Translations under genes and position numbers: made by a program
In this document: one piece after another, positions 1-10,816 of the stretch
Numbering within the stretch: the first letter of the stretch is position 1
Layout: every line of letters starts with the position of its first letter
The notes under the pieces: generated by a model
Databases searched by the model: none
The model's input: the letters and a program-made list of their open reading frames with translations, nothing else
What the model was told of the DNA's origin: nothing
Origin: Adiantum capillus-veneris
Taxonomy: Eukaryota > Streptophyta > Polypodiopsida > Polypodiales > Pteridaceae
Assembly (NCBI GenBank): GCA_014529385.2
Contig: CM043971.1
Span: 58,640,209-58,704,208 of the forward strand
Direction: 5' to 3'
Length of the DNA stretch: 64,000 nt

Positions 1-134
1 AATATTTTATTTTGTCATCTTCTTACTCTGACTTTGTATCAGATCCATCACATTGTAACTTTCTTGTCTCATGCCTCATAGGTCACTTTGGCCTTTCGAA
101 GACGTTAATATAACATTTCATTTCATTTCTCTCT
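1..134 (+). mobile_element. LINE 3' terminal fragment
   Basis: The segment contains the block reading TCATAGGTCACTTTGGCC, then GACGTTAATATAAC and a TTTCA-repeat run. The same block occurs reversed at 2840-2930, 20503-20610, 45824-45920, 46499-46600 and 50143-50240, and forward at 44330-44393. In the longest copies it forms the 3' UTR of a LINE whose ORF2 lies directly upstream. Here only the last ~130 bases are in the window; the body, if present, lies before position 1. It is followed after a short T-rich stretch by CT/CA microsatellites. Confidence 0.8.
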
Positions 135-180
135 TTAATTTTTTTTTCTTTAGTTTTAATTTCCTAAGCATACATTAATT

Positions 181-226
181 CTCTCTCTCTCTCTCTCTCT
201 CTCTCTAATTACCTACACACACACAC

Positions 227-270
<44 letters not shown>

Positions 271-271
271 T

Positions 272-339
<68 letters not shown>

Positions 340-362
340 TACACACACACACACACACACAC

Positions 363-402
<40 letters not shown>

Positions 403-458
403 TTCCTACACACACCTCTCTCTCTCTCTCTCTCTCTCTTTCCTACACACACACACAC

Positions 459-496
<38 letters not shown>

Positions 497-518
497 ATCG
501 TGTGTGTGTGTGTGTGTA

Positions 519-550
<32 letters not shown>

Positions 551-560
551 CAAGAGAGAG
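181..560. repeat. Compound (CT)n / (CA)n / (GA)n microsatellite cluster
   Basis: At least six (CT)n runs alternate with (CA)n runs separated by a recurring TTTCCTA unit, then switch to (GT)n and (GA)n near 500-552. The recurring spacer means the array grew as a higher-order repeat of (CT)n-TTTCCTA-(CA)n, not as independent runs. It begins just after a LINE 3' end, which in this window usually runs into (TC)n. All open frames here are dipeptide-repeat artefacts. Confidence 0.97.
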
Positions 561-677
561 GGGTTGGGGAGGGTGGAGATGGACATAATACCTGCGTAGC
601 AGGTTTCGGCCAAGATCCGAGCAGGCGAAAATGGCCCCTGCGTGTGGGTTTCGCTTTTTTTCTCCAATTTTTTTTGG

Positions 678-810
678 CGTCGATATACGCCTTGCTATAC
701 GCGTGGCAAATAAAGCCTTTCCACGCGTATATCGACGCACATTGCGACGCCCGCTAATGTCGTCAATATACGCGTGGAAAAGCATGGCCGTCAATATAGG
801 TGCGTCGATA
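678..810. repeat. Palindromic cluster of a 17-base motif
   Basis: Two nested perfect inverted repeats are visible: 678-690 with 725-737 (13 bases) and 696-706 with 721-731 (11 bases, 14-base loop). The motif CGTCAATATACGCGTGG at 761-777 recurs inverted at 721-737 with one change, and partial copies lie near 789-797 and 803-809. The function is unknown. It could be a foldback-element end, a protein-binding array or a hairpin-forming relic; nothing in the flanks decides. Confidence 0.85.
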
Positions 811-1154
811 TCTTCATTTAGTGTTGTAGTGTGTTGTCTCTTATATGTGTAGGCCACTCTATAAAATATTTGGTAATTGTTTTCCTTTTCTTGTAAAGAG
901 GGATATTGAGTAGTGACTCTTTCTTAATTATGTAAGCCATTGTGACTTAAGTTCAAAACAATGATTGCTTCGAGGGGCATATAAGTTGATTTTATTTTCT
1001 AAAAGAAACTATAAAGAAAATTTTTAAGATATCATATTACAATTCTTTTTGCAGTTAATGTCATGAGGATTTTCATGTGTGAAAGTGTGTGTTTGTTCTT
1101 TGGCTTGGTAGTGGCAAAGGCCTTGGCGTTCGTTTGGTTTCCTTTGGCTTTGGA

Positions 1155-1155
<1 letters not shown>
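811..1155. other. No gene seen
   Basis: AT-rich sequence without a coherent reading frame or a recognisable repeat. It ends at an (AT)n(GA)n tract. Confidence 0.6.

Positions 1156-1228
<73 letters not shown>
1156..1228. repeat. (AT)n followed by (GA)n microsatellite
   Basis: About 31 bases of AT repeat at 1156-1186 pass directly into about 42 bases of GA repeat. The GA run abuts the 3' end of a minus-strand SINE at 1229. Confidence 0.97.
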
Positions 1229-1232
<4 letters not shown>

Positions 1233-1343
1233 AATGTCATAGGAAACTATCCCAAGAGACCTTAAAGATCTAGCCGACGAGGAGTTGAACTCAAGACCTG
1301 TTGTTCAAGAGGGAAATGGCATAACCTATCTGCCGCACTTGGG
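1229..1343 (-). mobile_element. tRNA-derived SINE, single copy in (GA)n
   Basis: On the minus strand this copy carries a pol III B-box GTTCAACTC (complement of 1282-1290) and a slightly degraded A-box upstream (near 1325-1335). Its 3' end reads GACATTAAAAC and passes into (CT)n. The same unit occurs five times in tandem at 21027-21964 and in part near 54078-54120. GA repeats lie on both sides (1187-1228 and from 1343), as if it inserted into, or carried, the microsatellite. No tRNA cloverleaf is intact, so this is not a tRNA gene. Confidence 0.75.
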
Positions 1344-1363
1344 AGAGAGAGAGAGAGAGAGAG

Positions 1364-1785
1364 CAAAATTCCTTTTCTTGAGTATAAACTGCACATTAAA
1401 TTTTGCATTTTATTTCTGTCTTTGAGGCTATGGAATTTCTAATTTTGCATTGATATCGTAATAAAGTTGCCACCCCGTTTGCCGGTAGCCTGTAGACGGC
1501 ACTACTGTCTTGGCGTATCATGGCAAGATTTCACTCGAGCAGGAAGGAAGCACGTACACGCTGAGGTTTCATTTTGCGTGTGTCAATAAGCTTCGCCATG
1601 AAACTCCAGTACGAGCAGGTGAAACGTGGCTCCCTTGTGACCGCAGCTTCCGTCGGCTTTCTCACTTCCTCCCGTTCACCCCAGCTCATTCTTTGCAAAC
1701 AGGTAGTTTCATGACAGTTTTCTCATACTATATGCATCATGTATGCTTGCAGAGCTTGCTTGTATTGATGCAAGGCACACATCTT

Positions 1786-1787
<2 letters not shown>
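1364..1787. other. Unassigned sequence with one short ORF
   Basis: There is an open frame of 92 codons at 1510-1788 on the plus strand, with no domain I recognise. Near 1702 a CAG-GTAG sequence could be a splice donor, but no matching acceptor or neighbouring exon is evident. I do not call a gene. Confidence 0.3.
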
Positions 1788-1837
<50 letters not shown>

Positions 1838-2000
1838 CTATTAACGTCTTCTAGAGGCAGAACCTATGTGACAAATCTATGTACAGCTCTGATATCCCAA
1901 GAAAGCGTAAATGAATAGACCTAGAACTGAAACTGAAACTAAGAGCTAAAGCTCACAATAGCTCGTTGAGGATGATGTAGATGAGGATGGAGCACTATGG
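1788..2000 (-). mobile_element. (GA)n plus 3' end of another non-LTR element
   Basis: A GA run of about 47 bases (1788-1834) is followed by sequence whose complement ends GAAGACGTTAATAGAAT before (CT)n. GACGTTAAT is the same terminal signature as in the main LINE family, but the sequence further inside differs. This looks like a second, related LINE or SINE family with the same 3' terminus. The inner boundary near 2000 is arbitrary. Confidence 0.55.
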
Positions 2001-2204
2001 CTAGGGCCTCAAAATGCAAGACTATATGCGTCCGGTGTATAAGCATGATGTGTGTAGTCTTATCTGTGTCACATAGTGAGGGTGGAATATGCATGGATAT
2101 GTTCAGAGTTGAGCCACTCTCTCTCCTCGATCTCTCTGTGGTGTCGAGGTCTGATCTCTATCATCTTTTTATGGTAGAACCTCGGTATTTGGTAGCTTGG
2201 ATCA

Positions 2205-2400
2205 TAAACTTATCTAGATGGTGTACAATCACTTCATTCAAGAAGTGTGTGCCATTGTCACTCAAACCTTGATTAGCAAGCTATATCTTGTAAAGACATA
2301 TTCATACAAGAATAAAGCTGATGTCCTTGCATCATTTTTTCTAGTGGCTTTTGATTGCCACCTTTGTCAAATAGTCCGTGGCTACAATGATATATTGAGC
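2205..2400 (-). pseudogene. Ty3/gypsy integrase core fragment
   Basis: On the minus strand, pieces read ATDYLTK (complement near 2364-2384) and SDNGTHFLNEVI (complement near 2225-2260). These are the two Asp-containing strands of a gypsy integrase catalytic core, where families usually read ATDYxTKWAE and SDxGTHFxN. Several stops and a shifted frame lie between them. No flanking LTR is visible. It is an old isolated scrap, not clearly one of the families named below. Confidence 0.55.
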
Positions 2401-2768
2401 TTGCTCGTGCAAAGGCTCTCAGCCCACCACTAATGTGACTCCTTGTTGTGTGTACACAAGTGCGGGGGTGTATCATTGACAAAGGTAGTGCTTTGTTATG
2501 CTATCCCTCTCTCTCCCCCTCTCTATGTGGTTTGGGCGTGTAAGGAGGTCGTTCTGTGACACACGATGTCTGGTAAAAAACCACTCAAATGTGTGTTGGT
2601 CCAGGTAGACTTTAGTAGCTGGCACAGAGTACGAGAGTTTTGAGGGTCATCTTTGTCAAAGTCGATGATGAGGAAGCTAGGAGAATGCACAAGAGAGAGA
2701 TTTGCTCGAACCAACCAATTTGGCAATGAAGTAGTGATTATACAATGGGGGTAGATGGCTGCATATAT

Positions 2769-2770
<2 letters not shown>
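2401..2770. other. No gene seen
   Basis: No coherent coding frame or known repeat is recognised between the integrase scrap and the next GA tract. Confidence 0.55.

Positions 2771-2839
<69 letters not shown>
2771..2839. repeat. (GA)n microsatellite at LINE 3' end
   Basis: About 69 bases of near-perfect GA repeat directly abut the 3' terminus of the minus-strand LINE at 2840. On the LINE coding strand this is a (TC)n tail. Confidence 0.97.
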
Positions 2840-2841
<2 letters not shown>

Positions 2842-5800
2842 TGAAATGAAATGATATATTAACGTCTACAAAAGGCCAAAATGACCTATGAGACCAACTG
2901 ATTACAATGATGAGTCTAGTACCAAGTCTGGGTACAAACAAAGAAAACTACAAACTAAAAACTGAGATAGGAGTGCTACAGACTCCTATGGGTGGCTGGT
3001 AAGCTGAGCAATGGCATCATGCCACAAAGGTACAAAGTGAGGATAAGTGTCACCATGATACAATATAGCAGTAGCATGAAGCCTATCGTGATCGACACTC
3101 TGGGTGTCATGCTAGAATCCTGTAGATCCTCTGCCGCAATCTCCGCCGGTGCTGCGTGGCTCCCCTCCTTAGTCGCGGTTGTCTCGATCTCCCCAACTCT
3201 ATAGCTCGGTCAATGAGAGTACCGCTGGTGTGTGTATGGGTGGGAACCGAGCTCTGTGATGGTGGTGTCCCCTCTGCCTCTGTGGTACTCAGACTGAAGA
3301 AATCTGAGATGTGTCTCTGGGGCTGTCTCTGTCTATGCCCTCTCAATAGAGAGTCTCTATGTCTCTGTATCTCAAGTAGAAATAATCCGAGACATCTCTG
3401 ATCCTGATATCTCATGACTCTATCTAACGAGTCAAAACCATCTCTGAGTAAACAATGAAAGCGTCCCCATATCTCATAGTAGACTCTGTAGTGACATATG
3501 TAGTGAAACTCTGTCTCTGGCTCTGCATGGCATAACTGACATATCCTACTATCTGCTGATATGCCTCTGAATCTACCTGTCTCAATCCCAAGCTGGTGTG
3601 AAGATGTGCGAATTTGGCCTATGGCACATCGTAACCCATGAGATAGATGTGTGTCCATGTAGCTGGGCCATGTGACAAATCTGTCTGTCGTGAGTTGGAG
3701 AAGATTCTCTCTATAGAAAGCCCTCTTCATACCCAACTCCCGTGATGGCTCTATCCATGTCCTCTTGCTATCAAGCTGGATAAGATCCTGCCGAATGAGT
3801 CTAGTAATCTCCATCCGTGTAAGAGCCAAAGATGGTGCATCAAGAGAATACTGGAAAGGGGGCAGCCTGTCCATGTTGAAACCATGCCTCTGAAACCATG
3901 AGCTCATCTGTGCATACCAACATGATGTATCTCCCTGTAATGCCAACTGTCTGGATGACTCAAGAGCAAGCCTAGCATACCTGTCCCTGGTGGTGTCCCA
4001 TAAGCTGTGTACAAATGATACTGATATGGTGAGTGCCTCAACCTCCATAGGTGGGCAGCCAGCTCGCTCGTATGATGTCATGTGGAACTGGGGCCTTGGC
4101 TCTAATCAGCCTAGAAATCATAGATATCAAGGGCCTCTCCATATTACTCCATCCAGCACTGTCAACAGACGGTCCCCAAACCTGAACCCCGTAGTGCATA
4201 ACTGAAGCGACTAAAGCGTTGAAAAGCCAAAGGTTCTTGGAACTGAACTTGCGAACAAATCTTCTCTAAACCGCCTAGGGCTGCATAGGTACGAGTCAAT
4301 CTAGTGTCTCCTGCCACTTTCAGTGTGAACCTCGGTCCACTAAAGACCACCCCAAGATATGTGTATGCATCAGTGTACTACATACTGTCTTGACCATATG
4401 TGAATGTAGGTGCTGATCTCCTAACCCACTGTGGCATGGTATTAAATACCATTACCTTGGTTTTACCAAGGTTGACAGACAATCCACTATCCCCTGCAAA
4501 ACTATGCAATGCGTCCAAATGTCTCTGCATACCCTCTGGTGAGTTTGATATCAACACGATATCGTTAGCATACAATAAAAGAGGGATCCATGTCCCTGCA
4601 AGATGAGCAACTCTATCTCCTTTCTGTCAATATAATCAGAGACCTCATCAACATACATACCAAATAAGTAGAGGACAATGGGCATCCCTGTTTCACTCTG
4701 ATAGTGGAGTGAACTATGTCAGATATCCCCTCTGATGTGCGTACATGACCCATCACTGAACTGTACAATGCCATAATCCCCCATATCAGCTCTGTGGGTA
4801 CCCCCAACTCCATAAGTCGGCGCATTGATCTGGCCCTCGGTACTGTGTTAAAAGCTTTGCGGAAGTCCACAAAGCTGCAATTATCCGTCTACCATGTGCT
4901 CGACCCTCCTCAATGATAGCTCTGAGTGTAAAGACATGATCCAGTGTGGAGAAACCCCTCCTGAAACCAGCCTGCCCAGGTGCCCGTATGCCCATAATCT
5001 CTGCCCAACTGCTCAGCCTATGCTCAAGGATGGATGCATACAACCGTGCCAATGTGTGTCCTACCATGATAGTACGGTAATTCCCCGGCACTGTGGGGTC
5101 TCCTGTCTTGAAGATAGGTACAATAGTAGATAATCTCCAAGACTTAGGAAAGCCCTCACACATGACACGGTTGAATAACCGTGCAAGCATCTCTGCCAAC
5201 AAGTCCCCAACATGTATAATGTGCTCTGCTACCAAACCCTCGTGATCCTATGCCCGTCTGGTCTTCATCCTGTCAATGGCCTCCTTTACCATCTCAGTGG
5301 TAAAGAAGATGCTCGTAGCCGAACATGGATGTGGTGGATCTGGTAGTGGTGGCTGTCCAGGTACAATGTGTAAAGATGCTGCATACTGCCCCCATATCTC
5401 TGTAGAAGTAATCACTGGTGGGGGAGACTGCTCATGGAATAGATGCCAAGCCTCTCCTGAATCTCTACTACGGAAGAGCTGATATAAATCTTGCTCCATC
5501 TGGACTAAGAAAGTTCGCTTCTTCCATCGCACTAGTCGTCGTGTAGCAATACGAGACTGTCTATAGGTGATCACTCCCAATGCAAGCTCCCACTGTATCT
5601 GAGCTCTCCTCTGTCGACACTCCTCATCATACCAGCTGTTCTGAGGCATGTGCCCAGAACGACGTCTCTGACCAGGCTGAGGGTGTGGGTATGCCTCTGT
5701 CCCTGCCCCATGTAATGTCACTGTCAGCATAGATGTGATCTCCTTCACTGTGTATACTGGCTCTGATGTGCATAAAAGCCTACGTATCTCCTCTGCATAG

Positions 5801-6085
5801 ACTGCGTCAGTCTCTGGTGTAAAAGTATAGCATGGATGTCTACCACCCCGTGAGGCCTGAGATGTATTGTACTCAAAGGAGACTGATAATGTCAAAAGTG
5901 CATGATCTACTGCTATCCCAACAGGCCTGGGCCCCACTGTGAGTAGTCGTCATCTCCCTTAGGTATCTCCCATACTCTGTATGCTCTCTGTTGTGTGAGC
6001 ATCTCTCAAGCCCATCTCCTCTGGCTCTAGCTCTCTGAGCATCTCCTCTGAGGTGTCATAGAAAACCGTCTGTAAACTGCCTGTA
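2840..6085 (-). mobile_element. LINE non-LTR retrotransposon, 5' part split off
   Basis: A minus-strand LINE with about 270 bases of 3' UTR (2840-3106) and most of ORF2 (3107-6085). The 3' end is GACGTTAATATATCATTTCA followed by (TC)n instead of poly-A. The 5' side stops at 6086, where a chromovirus LTR begins. The matching sequence continues past that point in the other LINE copy near 50060, so the chromovirus inserted into the endonuclease region. The ORF1 remnant at 17936-18454 has the right strand and order to be the detached 5' part of this same LINE, but that is inference. Confidence 0.88.
3107..6085 (-). pseudogene. LINE ORF2: endonuclease, reverse transcriptase, Zn domain
   Basis: ORF2 nicks target DNA and copies the LINE RNA at the nick. 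From 5' to 3' I see the end of an APE-type endonuclease with VDHALLTLS (near 5900), and WYDEECRQRR (near 5625). RT blocks follow: PIFKTGDPTVPGNYRTI, QAGFRRGFSTLDH (4950-5130), DFRKAF and KQGCPLS (4680-4870). The catalytic box is YANDIVLIS near 4560-4575; the usual YADD has become YAND (codon at 4564-4566), a G-to-A change expected to kill activity. The C-terminal part (3107-4081) has a CCHC-like cluster CQLCHAEPETEFHYICH. Several frameshifts separate these blocks. The second LINE copy at 46499-50090 keeps YADD. Confidence 0.9.
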
Positions 6086-7562
6086 TGTAACCGGCCTGTT
6101 TAATCCAAAAAGGGTGGTAGACCTTAGACTTAAACCTTATTTGCTTTCACCCATTTAATTTTTCGCCCACTTTACCTATACTTTCAAGACACAACAAAGG
6201 GGAAAGGGATACAGGCTGCTAGATTGCACCTGTATGAGAAGACCGACACCAGACTGGCCCCTAAATTAGGCGCCCCTTTCGGTATTTCTTTATTCTTTAA
6301 CAGAGGGAATAAAAGCTGTGGTTCCCTACAAGCTGCCCCGCATAGTCTTGGCTGAATTTCAACTGTTCTGGCCCGATTTCGGCAACATAACTATACTAGG
6401 ACCCTTCACAGTCAGTATCCCCACGCATTGGATGACTTTCCCGATGCATTCGGACACTTTACAAAACCTGGCGAGAATCTGCAGCACGCTGAATTCTCTG
6501 TTTTCTGCCCCGAAAATGTGCCAGATCACATGTACAGCGGTCCCCTCGCGTCCCCGAACCTCCTGGGGGTATTAGGGTCCGTTTAGGGCCAAAACCCTAA
6601 ACCTGCAAAAGTACACAGAAGGCTGTAATTCACTGTTTCGGGCTCCGTTTTGCGTGCCGATCGCATCCGTAGCAAGTCCTCGAACTCCCGCACGTGTAGG
6701 GCTACTTGCCCTTTGAATCGGACGAGATTTCGCACGTGAAACCTCTCCGAATCACCTGTACCTGCGGGGGATTAGCCGCTAGCTAATCCAGTACCTGTGC
6801 AAGAGGCTCTTGCCTCGGCAATCGCGCATGAACCCACACAACTGTACATTGGTCAATTGAAAAGCCCACTAGAGGGGCATAACATACTGCCATAGGGGAG
6901 AGAGAGTGCAGTGCGTAGCGTGCAGGGCATCACTCCTGGCACCGCACTGTACATAAGAGGGAAACGAAGCACTCCATAGCTCTTAACCTGTGACAGAGAG
7001 CTCCAAAATGAGCCTCCCAGCTATAAATTCAGCGCTACCTTCTCTTGCATGAGGAAAGTGCACAGAAAGGTACCACTTGGCACATTTACAGGCTATTTCC
7101 CGTTTCGGGGTTGCCGCCTAAAAATCTCCCGACCGGCTGCCTAGTTGACTTCACAGCAGAGTAATAAAATGTTCCCCTTGTCATTCCGGAGGTAATGACG
7201 CGAACACATTCTCAGGTCCCAAAATAGTAGTTCCCTAAATTTTAGGAGATGCTGCCATTGTATCTTTCTAGGTCATCTGACCCCCTTTGTACACTGTAGC
7301 CACAACCAGAACTAAAATGTAGCCTCTGTAGCAAAGGATTCCACTTTGGCTAGTCAATGACCTCACTTTGGCTAACCATAGTCCTTGTCCAACCTTAGTG
7401 CTCTCTTGCCCTCAAGCCTGGACTTGCTCTGAACAGTTCCACACTAGCTATGCAATGCAAGGCAATTAGATTTCCCGAGGGGTGTTTCCAAAAAGTGAAA
7501 ATGAATAAATAATAAGAAAGAAATCAACAAAAAGGATAGATAGTAGTCACACGCTGGTGACA
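6086..7562 (-). repeat. 3' LTR of family A chromovirus
   Basis: On the minus strand the LTR runs from TGTCACCAGCG (ending at 7562) to CCGGTTACA (6086), so it has TG...CA ends and about 1477 bases. It aligns with 13307-14037 and 60139-61601 and more loosely with 18902-20340. It contains an AATAAAGAAATACC stretch and a GGGGCGCC block (complement of 6269-6296) shared with the otherwise different LTRs of family B. Confidence 0.9.
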
Positions 7563-7578
7563 TACCCCCCTCTTGAAA
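7563..7578 (-). other. Polypurine tract of family A chromovirus
   Basis: The complement reads TTTCAAGAGGGGGGTA directly before the LTR TGTCACC. This is the plus-strand primer site used in reverse transcription. Nearly the same tract precedes the LTRs at 14610, 26004, 31806 and 61601. Confidence 0.88.
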
Positions 7579-8135
7579 TCTCAAATGTCCTCGTTTGCAT
7601 CTATGTCGTACATGCTCACAGTCAACACTGGTGTATTCAACAGTTGTCGATATATGTATGACACATACATGCTCATTGTCAACCCTGGTGTATTAAACAC
7701 CTCGTCGACACATGTATTGTCTGCGTGTGAACCCCGTCCCAATGACATAGTGGTAGCTTCGCACTCAGCCATTGCTTTGAGTCATTAACTTTCCAATGAC
7801 AAAATGGTAGCTACGCATTTTGCCACTGTCTTTTAGTACACGTTGGATCCAGTAACACTTTCGAGCATACCCAAACCGACAGTTTAAGAATGCAGTTACA
7901 CATGTACCCTTTAATAGAAGCAATTACTGTATCCTTCAAAAACTGACAAGAAATACTCACTTCTATAGCACTAACCAAACTTTTGGACTTTCCATAAGAG
8001 CAATTGCCAAACTGACAATCTGTACAGCTCTAACATTGATGTAACATGTACTTGATTTGAGCTCAGTTTAAATACCATGTACATCATTTCTTTCAGAAGC
8101 CATTGTCACATTGACAATCCATGTAGCTTTGAAAC
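7579..8135 (-). other. Family A 3' untranslated region with internal duplication
   Basis: Noncoding stretch between the chromodomain stop and the polypurine tract. A short unit (CATGCTCA, GTCAAC, TGGTGTATT) is repeated twice near 7610-7705, and the same duplication is kept in the related copy near 61650-61745. No further gene is seen. Confidence 0.6.
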
Positions 8136-10813
8136 TCAAGGGGTCAAGGTAGGTTGCAAATCGACGGCTTCAAGGTAAAGTGATAACACAGTTGGTGACT
8201 TTGCAAGTTCACCTTCTTCCATCCACTTAGCATCCATTGGTGGATAGTTTCTGAACTTCACCAAGTAACGCCTAGCAACCTTGCCTTTCACTTTTCTTTC
8301 TTTATGTGCCAAAATCTGTTCCGGGACCAAGATTTCGTCAAGTTCCTCGACTTCCGGCTGATCTTCAAGTGGCATATCTTCTGGCACATCACCCACATAG
8401 GGTCTGAGAAGACTCACATGAAACGCATTGTGAATCTTCCAACTCTCAGGCAATTTCAACCTATATGCAACATCATTGATTATGTCGCATACTTGAAAAG
8501 GCCCATAGTAACGCATGCTGAGCTTTGGAAACAGTCTTTCCTTGCCCTTCATCTTCTTTAACCTTGCCTTTTCAAAGCGTAGAAGCACCCAATCACGAAG
8601 TGAAAATACCACTTTACGACAGTGACGATCAACTGCTTTCTTTTGCTTTGCCTGAGTCTTTTCTAAGGCCACTTTGACCTTCTTGTACATTTCATCCATG
8701 TCCTGAACATACTTATCTGCTTCAAATATCTTGTCCTTTGCATGCAGTATGGGAGGAACTTTCTTGCCACCTTCAACTATCTCAAAAGGTGCCTTGCCAG
8801 TTGATGAATGCACTGTATTATTGTATGCATACTCCACCAATGGCAAATACTGCTCCCACTTTCCTTTATGCTCTGACACATAGCACTTCATAAGATCTAG
8901 GACAGTAGAATTTGCCTCTTCTGACTGCCCATCTGTTTGAGGATGAAATGAGGAAGAGAATTTGAGCGTTGTGCCCATATTCTCAAACAAGCCTCTCCAG
9001 AACAAACTTGTCATGCGTGGATCACGGTCGCTAACAATCGACTGTGGCATGCCATGATACTTGAAAATATTGCTCATAAACAAGCATGCCATCTGATCTG
9101 GCTTTATCTTCTTCCTGATAGGAATAAAATGAGCCTGCTTGCTGAATCTGCAAATGATGGTCCAAATACCATCGTTTCTTGTCTGCGTTCTCGGAAGATC
9201 AAAGATAAAATCCATAGTAATACTTTTCCATGGTTTATCTGGAATAGGTAGTGGTTGCAATAACCGTGGTGCCTTTTGCCTATCGAACTTGACCTTCTGG
9301 CATATTAGGCATTCTCGCACAAAGGCATCCACATCTCTTCTCAATGTAGGCCAGTAGAAGAATGTCTCAACCGCTTTAACTGTAGCATTGATACCACGAT
9401 GCCCTACATACGGTGGGACATGACTCTCTTCCATAACTTTGCGTCGCAATGGCTTTGTGACACAAAATCTGCCATGCATCATCATGAACCTATCTTTGAG
9501 AAGATATTGTTCATGACGTTGTCCATCTATTAGCTGCTCGAAGACCCTTGCAAAATCTTCATCATTTGCATACTGTTCCCTCATATCATCAAGTTCATGA
9601 TGATAAGGAATTGACACAGCTGAAATTTGTGGCTTCCTTGACAAGGCATCAGCCACAACGTTCTTCTTGCCTTCCACATGCACAATCTGAAAATGGAACA
9701 TGGACAAGATATTTGCCCATCGCATATGCTTCTCAGATAACTTTGCCTGTGTCAAGAAGTATCGCAAGGTCTGATGATCCGTTTGGACAACGAAATCTGC
9801 ACCTAGCAGGTAGTGTTTCCAACTTAAGAGCGCATGAATCACGGCCTGCAGTTCTTTTTCATAGACTTGCATAGTCTTTTCTGGCCCTTGCAAGATTCTA
9901 CTCTCATAGGCTACTACCCTGTTATCTTGCATTAGCACTGCACCATTGCTACTACCGCAGGCGTCGCACTGGACCACAAATGACTTCCTAAGATCTGGCA
10001 ACACAATGATTGGATCTGAAGTCATCTTTTCCTTTAAGAGATTAAAAGCTGAAATCTCTTTCTGTGTCCATCTAAAGGTGGCTGCCTTCTTTTGAAGGGC
10101 ATGTAAAGGTGAAGCAATCTCAGCGAAATTTCGGATAAACCTTTTGTAATAGGAGCATAGTCCCAAAAAGCTTCAAACATCGTGCACCGTCTTCAAATCT
10201 GGCCATGACTTGATCACTTCAACTTTTGCAGGATCCATTCTGACACCATCCTTTGAGACAATGTGTCCCAGAAAGTGAATCTCTTCCATAAAAAATTCAC
10301 TTTTCTTTGCATTGATGAGCAACCTATGGCTGCGTAGCTCTTTGAACACAATGGCCAAGTGATGCCTATGCTCCTCTTCATTCTTTGAGTAGACTATCAT
10401 GTGATCAAAGAATGTACCAACAGACTGCTAGTGTGGACGGAAAATTCTGTCCATCATCCTATTGAATGTAGCAGGAGCATTTGTGAGACCAAAGGGCATC
10501 ACTAGAAATTCGTAAAGGCCAAACGTTGTTTAAAAGAAGTCTTGTGTACATCCTCTGATCTAATGCGGATTTGATGGTACCCACACTTTAGATCTATCCT
10601 GCTAAACATAGCTGCTCCTTCTAATTTGTCCAGAATATCATCAATTCTAGGTATAGGGAACCTATTCTTGATGGTATTCTTGTTCAGTGTACGGTAGTTG
10701 ATGCACATATGCCATGAGCCATCCTTTTTTTGCACCAACAACACTGGAGAACAGAATGGAGATGAACTGGGCTGAATCAGCCCCTTTTCTAACAGCTCCT
10801 TTACTTGGCTCAT
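8136..10813 (-). pseudogene. Family A pol: RT, RNase H, integrase, chromodomain
   Basis: A 676-codon open frame (8136-10166) holds the end of RT, RNase H (CDACGSSNGAVL, TDHQTLRYFL), an integrase with H-H-C-C finger (ECLICQKVKF) and the D-D-E core ([22 protein letters not shown]). A GPY/F-like stretch (MRYYGPFQV) and a C-terminal chromodomain (ARRYLVKFRNYPPMDAKWME) follow; in chromoviruses this domain directs insertion by binding histone marks. Upstream RT is broken: TGA at 10173-10175 where relatives have CGA, TAG at 10428-10430, and a one-base A loss near 10530. The catalytic pair FFDD is FFDH (codon 10401-10403), so RT is dead even without the stops. Confidence 0.92.
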
Positions 10814-10816
10814 TAT

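Noticed and set aside
209-857. Several open frames made of Arg-Glu, Cys-Val or Leu-Ser repeats
   Set aside because: They are translations of (GA)n, (GT)n and (CT)n microsatellites; stop codons are absent from such repeats, so the frames have no meaning.
1510-1788. 92-codon ORF as a host gene
   Set aside because: No domain, no codon or splice support, and no homologous segment elsewhere in the window.
9548-9874. Plus-strand ORFs over chromovirus pol
   Set aside because: They are antisense shadows of RNase H/RT; the minus-strand frame has all the family motifs.
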